A stretch of 64,000 nucleotides of DNA. Origin: Galbula dea. Lineage: Eukaryota; Chordata; Aves; Piciformes; Galbulidae. The notes below the pieces were generated by a model, which had not been told where the DNA came from, did no database searches, and saw only the letters and a list, made by a program, of their open reading frames with translations. The stretch is from contig VWZX01006533.1 of the NCBI GenBank assembly GCA_013399015.1, forward strand, positions 503,499 to 567,498. The letters run 5' to 3'. A program made the translations under genes and the position numbers. Shown one piece after another: positions 1 through 10,420 of this stretch; within the stretch, counting starts at the first letter, position 1; each line of letters begins with the position of its first letter.

Positions 1-160
1 TGCTCAGCCTCAGAATCTTCTCCTCTCCTCTCATCCAAGGGATGATGGCCTCAGAATCCTCTCCTCTCCTCTCCTCTCCTCTCCTCTCCTCTCTCCTCTC
101 TCCTCTCCTCTCAAGGGATGATGGCTTCAGAATCTTCTCTTCTTCTGCAAAGCATGACAG
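1..160. repeat. CTCCT-type microsatellite within a longer tandem unit
   Basis: A (CTCCT)n tract fills about 56-112. It sits inside a longer unit that begins TCAGAATCyTCT and ends AAGGGATGATGG; the start recurs near 10, 50 and 127 and the end near 37 and 113. The array is cut by the window edge. Confidence 0.8.
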
Positions 161-462
161 CTCCTGCTTTAAGATCTCATGGGTCTAACTCCTCCTTCTA
201 ACCCTCAATGCAGTCCTGAACCCTGTGGACCAGGAGTGAGCAGTGAGACCTCATTATTCTTGCAAGCCAACAAATAATGAGTTTCTTGTAGCTATGACCT
301 CCTGCTGATGCTGGAGCTGTGTGAAAAGGCTGCAAGACCCCAAAGGAAACATTTCCTCCTGACCCCCAAACTCCATCATCAGTCATTTTTAAAGCCTCCT
401 AGAAACAGAGCTGGGCAGGAACTGCAGCAAAGAGGAGAAGAGGCAAAGGAGTCTGAGAAACA
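161..462. other. Unique sequence, no gene seen
   Basis: No repeat or coding signal recognised between the microsatellite and the first CR1 copy. Confidence 0.6.
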
Positions 463-1300
463 TCACAGAATCACAGAAGCATTCTGGCTGGAAAAGCTTT
501 CTGACATCATCCAAGTCCAACCACCCACCCAACACTGCCATGCTCATCACTGAACCATGGCCCCAAGCATCACAGCTCCATCTTTTCTTAACTCTTCCAG
601 GGATGACCCCAACACCTCCCTGGGCAGCCTGGGTCAATGCTTCATAACCCTCTGGGGGAAGAAATTCTTCCTAATATCAATTTGAACCTCCCCTGGTGCA
701 ACTTGAAGCCATTTCCCCTTGTCCTATCATTTGTTCCCTGGGAGAAGAGACTGAGACCCCCCTCACTCCAGCCTCCTCTCAGGGAGCTGCAGAGAGTGAG
801 AAGGTCTCCCTAAGCCTCCTCTTCTCCAGGCTAACCAAGCCCAGCTCCCTCAGCTGCTCCTCACAACACTTGTGCTCTAGACCCTGCACCACCTTCCTTG
901 CCCTTCCTGGGACACATTCCAGCACCTCAGTGTCCTTCCTGCAGTGAGGAGCCCAAATCTGACCCCAGGATTGGAGCTGTGGCCTCCCCAGTGCCCAGCC
1001 CAGGAGGCCAATCCCTGCCCTAGTCCTGCTGCCACACTAGTGCTGCTCCAAGCCAGGATGCTGTTGGCCTTCTTGGCCACCTGGGCTCACTGCTGCCTCA
1101 TCTTCAGCTGCTCCTGACCAACACCCCCAGGTCCTTTTCCCCTGGGCAGCTTTCCAGCCACTCTGCCCCAAGCCTGGAGCATTCCTGGGGTTGTTGTGAC
1201 CCAAGTGCAGAACCTGGCACTTGGCCTTGTTGACCCTCAGCCCATTGACTTCACCCCAACACAGCTTTGGTTGCAGGTGCTGGGAGAGGAGGGGAGCATA
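463..1300 (-). mobile_element. CR1 retrotransposon, group A (tail A2), 3' 0.84 kb
   Basis: Antisense CR1. The 3' end (CAGAATCACAG) lies at 463, and the copy runs through the tail into the reverse-transcriptase C-terminus. Encoded motifs on the minus strand include NKAKCQVLHLGHNNP near 1240-1200 and QVAKKANSILAW-like residues near 1080, followed by SWAGHWGGHSSNPGVRFG. At least one frameshift separates these blocks, so it is a dead, 5'-truncated copy. It is among the longest in the window. Confidence 0.93.
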
Positions 1301-1952
1301 AGCCAAGATCAGAAGGCTGCAGGAGGTGAGGATCCATGAGGATCCTCCCTGCTCTGCCTCTTTGGCATTGCAGATAACCTCTGGCAGCTTTCAGCAGGTG
1401 CAGGATCTTTAACTACAGCAAACAGAATCCTGTGTGGAGTTTAGGAGTAAGGACTCTCCTACCTGTTCTCTCTCCTGGAAATGACTTTAAAGCATGAGCA
1501 CTCACTGAGCATCAGCTTTGCTGCATTCTCCTCTTCAACATCTCAGAATAAAACTGTCTCAGTCCAGTGCAAGAATGAATCAATCCAGCCCTTAGATTTA
1601 TCAATTATTTTTGTAGTCACCATCTGGGAGCAGTTATTGTTAGCTGTTGAGTGACAGCCCAAAGCTGTCACTGCCCATAAATGTCTGAACCAGAATCCCT
1701 AATCACTCTTGGATTTTCTCTTCCACTTCATTGCAGACCTGAAGACCAGGACTTGCACCTTGTGCCCCAGCAGTGTTCCTGCCTCTGCATCTTAAATGTG
1801 GCTCACCACAGAGTTCCATCACAGCCCATGGCTTACCTTCAACCATGCTGAGCATTTTGGGGTCAAGCCTGGGCCTTTCCTTTCCTGCAGTCACCACTTT
1901 AGGGTGGTAAATATTTAACATGCCCTCAGTGGAGTGGGTGGTCTGTTTAGGT
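1301..1952. other. Unique sequence, no gene seen
   Basis: Mixed-composition sequence with a few AT-rich patches near 1600-1640. No repeat family or convincing exon recognised. Confidence 0.6.
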
Positions 1953-2190
1953 CACAGAACCATAGAATCATTATGGTTGGAAGAGACCTCTGACCTCATC
2001 CAGCCCAACCACCCACCCAACACCACCATGCTCACCACTAAACCATGGCCCCAAGCACCACAGCTCCATGGGTTTTGAACACCTCTAGGGATGGTGAATC
2101 CATCACCTCCCTGGGCAGCCTGGGCCAATGCCAATTGGTGAAGAAATTCTTCCTTATATCCAAACTGAACCTCCCCTGGTACAAAATGGG
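1953..2190 (-). mobile_element. CR1 group A (tail A2), 3' end fragment
   Basis: Antisense tail beginning CATAGAATCATTATGGTTGG. The homology to other A copies stops at about 2190, exactly where the polypyrimidine tract begins, so the tract either replaced or expanded at the 5' truncation point. Confidence 0.92.
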
Positions 2191-2605
2191 ACACAGTTTT
2201 CCCTTCCTTCCTTCCCTCCTTCCTCTCCCTTTCTTCCTCTCTCTCTTCTTTCCTTCCTTCCACTGCCCCTTCCTTCCTCTTTCCCTTCCTTCCTCTCTCT
2301 CCCTTCCTTCCTTCCTCTCCCTTCCTTCCTCTCCCTTCTTGTCTCCCTTCCTTCCTTCCTCTCCCTTCCTCTCTTCCTTCCCTCCTTTCTCTCCCTTCCT
2401 TCCTCTCTCTTATCTTTCCTTCCTTCCACTGCCCCTTCCTTCCTCTCTCCCTTCCTTCCTCTCCCTTCTTCTCTCCCTTCCTTCCTTTCTCTCCCTTCTT
2501 CTCTCCCTTCCCTCCTCTCTCCCTTCCTCCCTTCTTCTCCTTCCTCTTTCTTCTCCTCCCTTCCACCCTCTCTCCTTCCTTCTCTTCCTCCCTCACTTCC
2601 AAGCA
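2191..2605. repeat. Polypyrimidine (CTTCCTCTCC-like) low-complexity tract
   Basis: About 410 bases are almost wholly C and T on the plus strand, built from imperfect CCTT, TTCCTCTC and CTCTCCCTTCC units with very few purines. It opens long Ser/Pro/Leu and Gly/Glu/Arg/Lys reading frames in several phases; these are composition artefacts. Confidence 0.95.
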
Positions 2606-2828
2606 GCAAATCCCATGGCAGGAACAGTGCAACCTTGACTCATTCCCACAGCAGCAAAGGTTCCTGGATCCCTGGGAAGGCTGAAGACTCTTCTCCTTCC
2701 CCCAGAATAGCTGCCTTCCTCTCCCATCTTAGGACAAGGATTTATCCTGAAACCTTTTGCTTCTTCTCCCCCTGCAGGACCCAGCTGCAACCTCTCCCAG
2801 TTTCCTGGGCAGTGTTGGGGGGTAGGAA
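2606..2828. other. Unique sequence downstream of the candidate terminal exon
   Basis: Still pyrimidine-rich near its left edge. No gene recognised. Confidence 0.5.
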
Positions 2829-2843
2829 CACAAAAAGACTTCC
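2829..2843 (-). promoter_or_regulatory. Possible downstream U/GU-rich poly(A) element
   Basis: On the minus strand the sequence reads GTCTTTTTGTGTTCC about 25-40 bases past an AATAAA. This is the usual placement for the cleavage-stimulation element. Confidence 0.3.
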
Positions 2844-2865
2844 AGGACTCTAAAACTAAACTGCT

Positions 2866-2871
2866 TTTATT
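2866..2871 (-). promoter_or_regulatory. AATAAA polyadenylation signal candidate
   Basis: A perfect AATAAA on the minus strand overlaps the TAA stop of the reading frame at 2867-3139. A U/GU-rich element follows at the expected distance. Confidence 0.35.
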
Positions 2872-3139
2872 GTTTTTTACTAGACAAATTATTTACTGAG
2901 CTGCTTGGGTGAGATTTGCATTCCAGCCATGTTCCTGCAGTCTCCTGCAAGCTCCTCTCCACCATCTGTGCTTCTCCCTCCATGCTCCACGTGGGCTGCT
3001 CCAGCTTGTCATTTAGCAACTGTTGTTGTGTCTTCTGTGCCAGATTTGTTACCTTCATGGGGCAGGAGATTGCTAATAAATTCCTGAACCTCAAACACAG
3101 CTTTCTAACCTCTTCCCCAAGAATATCTGATCTGGAGTG
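2867..3139 (-). CDS. Candidate 3'-terminal coding exon, function unknown
   Basis: Seen: a 90-codon frame on the minus strand beginning immediately after a strong splice-acceptor-like sequence (TTCACTGCTTTCCCCAAAG, 3158-3140), in phase 0, and ending in TAA at 2867-2869. The stop overlaps an AATAAA and is followed by a U/GU-rich element. The product is hydrophilic and helix-prone, with ILGEEVRKLCLRFRNLL near its start, KVTNLAQKTQQQLLND in the middle and NNLSSKKQ at the end. It is not CR1 and I recognise no family. A second minus-strand frame just upstream, containing MTKKLLEEAEVLSEGAP (about 3240-3190), could join it in phase 0 only by a weak GAG|GTCCTT donor across a very short intron. Alternatives are a non-coding RNA 3' end or a chance open frame. 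There is no recognised protein match, so confidence is low. Confidence 0.28.
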   Translation of the reverse strand, partial: HSRSDILGEEVRKLCLRFRNLLAISCPMKVTNLAQKTQQQLLNDKLEQPTWSMEGEAQMVERSLQETAGTWLECKSHPSSSVNNLSSKKQ

Positions 3140-3367
3140 CTTTGGGGAAAGCAGTGAAGGGAAAGAAGCATGGAAGGTGGTGCTGCACAATCTGTGGAGG
3201 TGCACCTTCTGAAAGGACCTCTGCCTCCTCCAGGAGCTTCTTGGTCATGCAGTACAGGAAGGAAAAGGCTGGAAAATGCTGCTGGGGGAAATGAGGCCTG
3301 AACTTGTCTTTGCAGGCTCCCAGAACAAGTTTTCAATGCAGGCAAAAAAATATCTCTGTGGTGGACA
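3140..3367. other. Unique sequence flanking the candidate exon
   Basis: Contains the minus-strand frame mentioned for the candidate exon at 2867-3139. No other feature seen. Confidence 0.5.
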
Positions 3368-4012
3368 CCATAGAATGGTTTGGGTTGGAAAGGACCATTA
3401 AAGGTCACCTAGTCCAAGCCTCTGCAGTCAGCAGGGACATCTGCAACTAGAGCAGGTTGCTCACAGCCCCAACCAACCTGAGCTGCAATGGTTCCAGGGA
3501 TGGGACATCACCCACCTCTCTGGCCAACTTGGCACAGGCTCTCACCACCCTCAGCATCAGAATTTTCTTCTCTCTAGTCTAAATCTCCTCTTCCAGTTTC
3601 AAACCATCAGCCTTTGTCCTGTCCCAACAGCTCCTGCTAACAAGTCTGTCCCCAGCTTTCTTTAAGTCCTGCAAGGCTGCAGTATGTTCTCCCTGGAGCC
3701 TTCTCTTCTCCAGCCTCAACAACCCCAACTCTCTCAGCCTGGCCTCACAGAAGAGAGATTCTAGCCCTCAGATCATTTCTGTGGCCTCCTCTGGCCCTCC
3801 TCCCCAAGCTCCATGTCTGTGCTGTGCTGAGGACTCCAGAGCTGGCCCCAGCACTGCAGCTGAGGTCTCCCCAGAGCATAGCAGAGGCACAATCCCCTCC
3901 CTGCCCTGCTGGCCATGCTGCTGGGGCTGCAGCCCAGGAGAGGGTTGGCTTCTGGGCTGGGAGCTCACATTGCTGCCTCATGGTTAGCTTCTCACCCCCC
4001 AGTACCCTCACC
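3368..4012 (-). mobile_element. CR1 group D, 3' 0.65 kb
   Basis: Antisense, beginning CCATAGAATGGTTTGGGTTG. The tail contains CTGCAGTCAGCAGGGACATC, then GCTCACAGCCCCAACCAACC, then the RT C-terminal region (CAACAACCCCAACTCTCTCA). Homology with the copy at 21600-22165 is lost near 4012. Confidence 0.93.
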
Positions 4013-4828
4013 AATGTACCAGGCTGAGTTGATGAACTCACATCCCTTGGACCATGACAGCTCCCAAGTATTTCTGCAGCCCCCAGGGAAGCTGGTTTCC
4101 ATCCCAGGCTCTGTTGCACTCTAGCTGCTGGTGATGGCAACAGATGCATTATCTTCTGTGCCATACTCCAGGATGGGAGATGTGGTTTTGCATTATCATT
4201 CTGTGGCCTCAGAGCCACCATTTAGCTTGCAGTACATGAGCCAATGACTTGTCCAAAACCCACATTACAGAACAACACAGGTAGCATAACTCTTCCTGGA
4301 CCACAGCACCTAGAGGTTTTTCTGCTCTCCTGATAACCCTCAGCTGCCAGATGTCTGGAAAAATATCTCCTGGGCACATCATGATATTTCCTGTACTCAG
4401 TGTTGATCCAGCCCTAAATTCAGCTGCCTGCTGGAGATCCAACCTGAAATTCATCTGTGCATGGAGCCACAATGTCACATGAACAGCAGACCTCCTCCAT
4501 CTCATTCTGGGCACATATCCTTTTGTCTTTCTGGGACCATCAGCAGTTTGAGGAGTTAAACCCTGGCAGCCCAGTGTGAGCCTTTGCCTAAGCACAATGT
4601 CAAGTGCATGAAGCAGGTTGTGCCTTCAGCTGCTGGCTCCTGGCTCTTGCCAGGAACATGGAGCTCTGCTCCACCATGGGAGGATGGTGCCAGCTGTAAG
4701 GAGTGTGGGGAGGTCAGAAGGCTGAGAGGGCTGTTAGAAAGTGAAGTGTCTCCCTCAATATTTGTTCTTTATGACTCCTCTCTTGCTCTCATCCATGTCA
4801 GGAGGATTCATTTGGATTCATCCACAAA
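4013..4828. other. Unique sequence, no gene seen
   Basis: A 128-codon open frame lies on the minus strand (4209-4595). It has no recognisable motif and no clear acceptor or donor, so it is treated as chance. Confidence 0.55.
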
Positions 4829-5264
4829 GATGATCTGAGGGCTGGAAGCTCTCTGCTGTGAGGACAGGCTGAGGGAGTTGGGGTTGTTCAGCCTGGAGAA
4901 GGCTCCAGGGAGACCTTCTTGTGGCCTTTCAGTACTTAAAGGACCTAGAAGAAAGCTGGGGACAGACCTTTTAGCAGGAGCTGTTAGGACAGGACAAAGG
5001 CTGATGGTTTGAAACTGAAAGAGGAGATTTAGACTAGAGAGAAGGAAGAAATTCCTGAGTCTGAGGGTGGTGAGAGCCTGTGCCAGGTTGCCCAGAGAGG
5101 TGGGAGATGTCCCATCCCTGGAACCATTGCAGCTCAGGTTGTTTTGTGGCTATGAGCAACCTGCTCTAGTTGCAGATGTCCCTGCTGACTGCAGGGGTTG
5201 GACTGGGTGACCTTGAAATGTCCCTTCCCACTCCAATCATTTTATGATTCTACAGTTTCATGAT
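4829..5264 (+). mobile_element. CR1 group D, 3' end
   Basis: Sense copy starting in the RT C-terminal region (GGGAGTTGGGGTTGTTCAGC). It continues through GAGGGTGGTGAGAGCCTGTG and GATGTCCCTGCTGACTGCAG and ends in TTTTATGATTCTACAG. Confidence 0.94.
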
Positions 5265-5689
5265 CCCAGGCTTCCTTCTATCCCCAGGTAGATGTCACCC
5301 TCATGGCCTAATAAATCCTAATTCTGCTGGATTTATCCTCCAGTTCTCTTCATACAAACACCTCTTTTCCACATGTGTTTCTTCTCTGCAGTCAGATGTC
5401 CCAGGCTCCTCACTTAACATTACTGCTGCAGTAAGGTTTCCCTTGTGGGTGACAGCTTCCTTCTGGTGACATCTTCCCTCTCTGCTGGCCCTTGGCCATC
5501 CTGTTGACAAGGCTCCCTGCTGAGGAATCACCTCCTTCTTGCTGTAGCTGCCACATGGTTTCCAGCCCCTTTAGATCTAGAGTCCTCTCCCCATCTCATC
5601 CCAGCACCCACGGTTCCTTCACCCAGCAGAGCCCATCTCCTCCCAGGGGGAGGCTTCATTGCTGTGGTGAAGGAGCTTTTATAAGGAGT
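5265..5689. other. Unique sequence, no gene seen
   Basis: No repeat or coding feature recognised. Confidence 0.55.
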
Positions 5690-6178
5690 CACAGGATCAT
5701 TGTGGTTGGAAAAGCCCTCTGAGATGATCCAGTCCAAACACCCACCCAACACTGCTAAACCATGCCCCCAAACACCACAGCTCCATGGCTTTGGAACTCC
5801 TCCAGGCATGCTGACTCCACCACTGCCCTGGGCAGCCTGGGCCAATGCCTGAGAACCCTCTGGGGGAAGAAATTCTTCCTCATATCCAGTCTGAATCTCT
5901 TCTGGTGCCACTTGAAGCCATTTCCTCTTGTCCTATCATTTGTTCCCTGGGAGAAGAGCCCAACTCCCACCTGGCTCCAGCCTCCTCTCAGGGAGCTGCA
6001 GAGAGTGAGAAGGTTTCCCCTGAGCCTCCTCTTCTCCAGGCTAACCAACCCCGGTTCCCTCAGCTGCTCCTCACAACCCTTGTGCTCTAGACCCTTCCCC
6101 ACCTTCCTTGCCCTTCTCTGGCCACACTCCAGCCCCTCAGTGTCCTCCTTGCAGGAAGGAGCCCAAAACTGAACACAG
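5690..6178 (-). mobile_element. CR1 group A (tail A2), 3' 0.49 kb
   Basis: Antisense copy starting CACAGGATCATTGTGGTTGG and running to the KKD..EVLE region of RT. Homology ends near GAGCCCAAAACTGAACACAG. Confidence 0.93.
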
Positions 6179-7077
6179 TATGCTTACAACATTACTGGCT
6201 CCTAACAAGTTGGTGGAGTCCTAACCTTCTTAACCTCTCTCTTTCCAGGACTGTCTTGACCAAACCTCCACAGATTTCCTTTAGATGCTGTCCACAAGCA
6301 CCTTCAGACCCTTCCAATGACCCTTTCCAACCCTCAACCTTCAGCTAAGTGCAATCAATCAGAGGCTTAGCTAAGCTAGGACCAAAATAGCATTTACTGG
6401 CTCACTTATTCTTTCTGCTGTGAAACAAAGCAGGTGTCAACCACAGCTCCAGGTGACAGCTCCTAGTCATCCTGGTCATTCCTTTCCATAGTCTTTGCAT
6501 TCTCTCCACTTAAATCCTCCTTCTCTTTGCTACATGGTCCCAGAAACATTCTCTCTACCTTCCTAGATGGGTCTGTGATCCTTGGTTCCTTTTTTTTTTC
6601 CTCTGGTCCATGTTAATTGAGAGGATTGCAATTATGTGACAGAGAAGCTGATAGCTGATAACAGCACAAAGGTTATCTCTGCTCCTATGGGGATGATAAG
6701 TGAAAAGGAATTAGCAGAGGTGCAAAATCTGGGTCTTATCTTGCACTGCTATAATAGGGAGAGAACTGGGGATTCCACCCAGCAGCTAAGCCCTAAATAT
6801 ATAACCTACAATCACCACAATATCTTATCTTCCTCTGCTGTTGTCTGGGAGACAGAGAGTCCAGTGTATTTGGCTAGAAGAGCTGCTCAGGCTCTGCTAA
6901 TGTGCTAGAAGTCCTTGAGATACATTACCTGGGAGGCAGAAGCAACAAGGCAGAAGCAGAGAGGGATTTGCAATCACAAAAGGAGTGAGGGTGTGTGGAA
7001 GAAAGAGGGGAAGAAGAGAGGTTTACACCAGCAGGTACCATGTTACACCAGCAGGCACCCTGGAAATCTTCTGTTGC
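6179..7077. other. Unique sequence, no gene seen
   Basis: Includes a short T-run near 6591-6599. A 17-base direct repeat (TACACCAGCAGG..) occurs at about 7024 and 7043. No gene recognised. Confidence 0.55.
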
Positions 7078-7290
7078 TATGAAAAAGACCCTCAAGATCA
7101 TGGAAGACCATTAAGATCAAGTCCAACCATTAACCCAACACTGCCAGGTCACCACTAACCCATGGCCCTCAGCAACACATCTCCAGGGCTTGGAAACCAC
7201 CCAAGGGATGGTGACTCCACCACTGCCCTGGGCAGCCTGGGCCAGGCCCTGACAACCCTTCTGGAGAAGAAATTGTTCCTAGTAGTCTCC
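7078..7290 (-). mobile_element. CR1 group A (tail A1), 3' end fragment
   Basis: Antisense tail with ACTGCCAGGTCACCACTAAC and CACTGCCCTGGGCAGCCTGG. The outermost 3' part looks duplicated: two GATCA-containing segments precede AGTCCAACC. Confidence 0.88.
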
Positions 7291-8009
7291 TTCTCCTCTT
7301 CCACCCCTGTGAAGATGGTTGTGTTTCCTTCACTGTGGCACTGTTTCAACACCTAGGATTTGGGCCATTATCCTGCTGTGCTTCTGGCTCTGGCAGCCCC
7401 AGGTTGGGACCACTTGGGTAGATTTGCTGTAGCTGCAGAGGTTTCCAAGTGCAAACAGGAATCCCAGGTGAATTTAAGACACACAAATCTTGAGTTAAGA
7501 AGCCCAAACCCAATTTCTATCACTGTTTAGGAAGCTGTGACCCTTGGTCTGGTCTCAGTCATGATTCCTGAGGTTCTCACTGGAAGCAGCCTCTGCACAA
7601 GGACAGGGATGCAGGGTCTTCAGGCACAGCCACTGGTGCTTCACAGGGACATTGTCTTCTGGGGTAGAGCAAGAAGGGGAATGAGGAACCAAAAGCACCT
7701 TTAGTTTAGCCAAGGTTATCCTCCTGCATTTCTCTCTCTGCCAGATCAGCTTCCTGGGGCTGATGGAGATCCCTGCAATGAGGAGATCCTTTGTGGTAGC
7801 TTGGCTTTTCTACTAGAAGCACCCAAAACATAACCAGCTGAGCAGTTGTCATCACCTCCTGGGTGTCCCAGTTGAAATAGTCTGTATTTTAACTGCAGTT
7901 TGAGACCACAGTGGTAGGTGCTAAAAGCCATAATTAGCCCTGCCTGGGTCTGCTCAGGCAGAGAGGTCTAAAGGGAGTGGCTAGAGGGGGAAAGGGCTGG
8001 TGAGAAGAG
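7291..8009. other. Unique sequence, no gene seen
   Basis: No repeat family or exon recognised. Confidence 0.55.
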
Positions 8010-8432
8010 TCCTTTACAGCACAAATGTTGTGAGGAGCAGCTGAGGGAACTGGGCTTGGTTAGCCTGGAGAAGAGGAGGTTCAGGGGAGACCTTCTCACT
8101 CTCTGCAGCTCTCTGACAGGAGGCTGGAGCCAAGTGGGGGCTGGTCTCTTCTCCCAAGGAACAAGCAACAGGACAAGAGGAAACAGCCTCAAGTTGCACC
8201 AGGGAAGGTTCAGTTTGGACATGAGGAACAATTTCTTCATGGTAAGTATTGTCCAGGCCTGGCTTAGGCTGCCCAGGGCAGTGGAGGAGTCACCATCCCT
8301 GGAGGGGTTTCAAAGCCCTGGAGGTATGTTGCTGAGGGCCATGGGTTAGTGGTGACCTGGCAGTGCTGGGTTAATGGTTGAACTCCATGATCTTAGATTC
8401 TTTCCCAACCAAAAGGATTCTCTGTTCTATGA
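8010..8432 (+). mobile_element. CR1 group A (tail A1), 3' 0.42 kb
   Basis: Sense copy from GTTGTGAGGAGCAGCTGAGG through CAGTTTGGACATGAGGAAC to the TTTCCCAACCAAAAGGATTC end. It encodes LRLPRAVEESPSLEGFQSPG in frame. Confidence 0.94.
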
Positions 8433-9620
8433 GTGCTTGAAGTCCTTTCCAAACCTTTTTTCTCTCATTCCCTCCACATGTTGAAGCCAGGAGGTTGCTC
8501 TCCTCCTCTTACAGACATGACAGCCTGACTGACAGAACAGGCAGCCACTTCTTCTTGCCATGCAGAGGGAGAAAAGCCAGAACTAAAATTAAATGAAGTT
8601 CTGCAGCTTTATGCAGCCATTCTCTATCATTAGATGTCTAAATCTGTGCCCTGGAATAAAAGTTGTGCTGCTATAGAAGCCTCAAATGTGATGAAAGAAC
8701 AATGAAATTATGCAGTTGGTCAAGGAATATTCAGCACAAAAGTTTGGTTCAGTGTCAGGAGATGGGAGGAGAAGCAGCTCTGATGGATAAAGCCCCAAGG
8801 TGGAGGGCTGGGACAAATAGAAGTGTGGGAGATGTCACCTAAGCTCCATGCTCAGCTTCCCCCTGACCAGTGGTGCAGAGCCAAAGTGACCAGCAGGACC
8901 ACACAGCCTCAGGACTTCCCTGAAGTCTTTCCATTGGGGATTGAAGCACAGCATTCACATTCACATGGTGTTTTCTGCTCCTGAGGTCCCACACTGCATC
9001 ATCTGGAGCCAGGGGAGGCTTCTCCAGCCCTGATTTAAACCTGCCAACCTCAGAGGAGCCACAACATCCTCAGCAGGGGCTGCTCCAGGGGTTAATTACC
9101 TTAATTTTTAACAAGATTCATGTTATTTTTACCCTGAAATGTTCTCAAGCTCTGGGAGAGCCTCACACCTTCAGTTTGGGGGCTGAGTAGCCCATCAGCA
9201 CCTTTTGTTCCCCTTGCAGAGAGCCCATTTCTGTACACTTCTGCACTGAAATAAATAAAGATTTCTTATTTTTAATTTCTTTTTTTTTTTTTTTCTCCAC
9301 AGAAACAACTCCAACTGCAGGAGCTTTCAGCCAGAGATCCACAGCCAAACCTTCTGGAGAGTTCTCTCCCATTTATCAAGGGTGAGACTTTGCAGAGTGT
9401 GAAGCAGGATGCAGCAACCCAGAACAGCCTCTGCTGCTGCATGCTTGGATCTCCAGATCCTTTCTGCTGACACCACCACTTGGCTCCTGTTTCTTTTTAT
9501 TGTGTTTTTAATTTGGTTTTGACTTGCAGTTTCCCCTTTCTGTAACTCAGTTTCCTAGCCCTGCAATGACAGGCTAGGGTGACTAAGGAAACAGTGACTT
9601 TTCTCTGATTTCAGCAGCAT
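8433..9620. other. Unique sequence with a poly(T) run
   Basis: A T17-18 run at about 9279-9296 is the only repeat. No gene recognised. The run is not next to a recognisable retrocopy. Confidence 0.55.
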
Positions 9621-10226
9621 CTTCCTGCTCTGAGCCAGAGCAGAGCTGCTTGTGCTCAGGGATTGGAGTTCTCAGCTCAGGCTCTTCTCAGGGCTGCACT
9701 TGCTGCAGCTCCCAGCAACTTCTCCCACACAGGCTCTGCTGCTAGCAGGGACAACACTCCATGGGCACAGTCCCTGACAAGGCTTGGGCTGCACAAAGCC
9801 TCTGCCTTAGCCTTGCTCCTCTGCAGAGCAAGGCCACTGCTCCAGCTTCTGCCCCAGCTTGGGCTGCAGGGAGTCAGAGGTGGCAGCTGTGGGGAGGAGG
9901 GGACAGGAGAGGTGACCCTCAAGTGCCCACCAAGGGATTGCAGCCCATGGGTGGCATCTTCAGGAGAGAGCTGAGGGATCCCCAGGCTCAAGCCTCTCCT
10001 TCCCTGGCCAGTGTCCCAGGAGGACTCTGTCCCTTCTGCCTTCCACCCTCAGCCATGTGTTCCTGACCCCAGCTCCTGACTCCAGTTGCCCTCTGGCCCT
10101 GAGTCCAGTCTGGGCCTTGCCCAGTGCTGCCCCAACATCAGTGGTGCCAGTGCTGCCCTTGCCATCAGGCCTTGGCTTGGAGATTGCTTTGGATCTCTCT
10201 GGATCTCTGCCATTGCATTGTTCTTC
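9621..10226 (-). mobile_element. Unclassified interspersed repeat X, copy 1
   Basis: About 600 bases that recur in high identity at 30041-30488 and 46261-46864. On the minus strand the copy begins GAAGAACAATGCAATGGCAG and ends CTCTGGCTCAGAGCAGGAAG. It is GC-rich and unrelated to CR1 by eye. An open frame of about 100 codons runs in the element's sense direction (SLGIPQLSPEDATHGLQSLG) and another on the opposite strand. The 5' limits differ between copies while the 3' limit is shared. It could be a solo LTR or the tail of an unknown non-LTR element; I cannot decide. Confidence 0.75.
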
Positions 10227-10420
10227 TGAGGGTGGTGAGAGCCTGTGCCAGGTTGCCCAGAGAGGTGGGAGGTGTCCCATCCCTGGAACCATCCCAGCTC
10301 AGGTTGGCTGAGGCTGTGAGTAACCTGCTCTAGTTGCAGATGTCCCTGCTGACTGCAGGGGGGTTGGACTAGGTGACCTTGGAAGGTCCCTTCCCACCCA
10401 ACCCATTCCATGATTCTATC
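10227..10420 (+). mobile_element. CR1 group D, 3' tail
   Basis: Sense tail starting abruptly at TGAGGGTGGTGAGAGCCTGT, directly against the 5' end of repeat X, and ending CCATTCCATGATTCTATC. Confidence 0.94.

Noticed and set aside
1952..2853. Overlapping open frames of 150-240 codons on both strands, rich in Ser/Pro/Leu or Gly/Glu/Arg/Lys
   Set aside because: They are translations of the polypyrimidine tract; a near two-letter sequence rarely makes stop codons. No gene evidence.
4209..4595. A 128-codon minus-strand frame that could be an upstream exon of the 2867-3139 candidate
   Set aside because: No polypyrimidine acceptor and no good donor at plausible phases; a CR1 lies between them. Kept only as a remote possibility.
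9500..10100. Repeat X as a host gene exon
   Set aside because: It occurs three times in 64 kb in both orientations and is open on both strands, so it is a repeat, not a single-copy exon.
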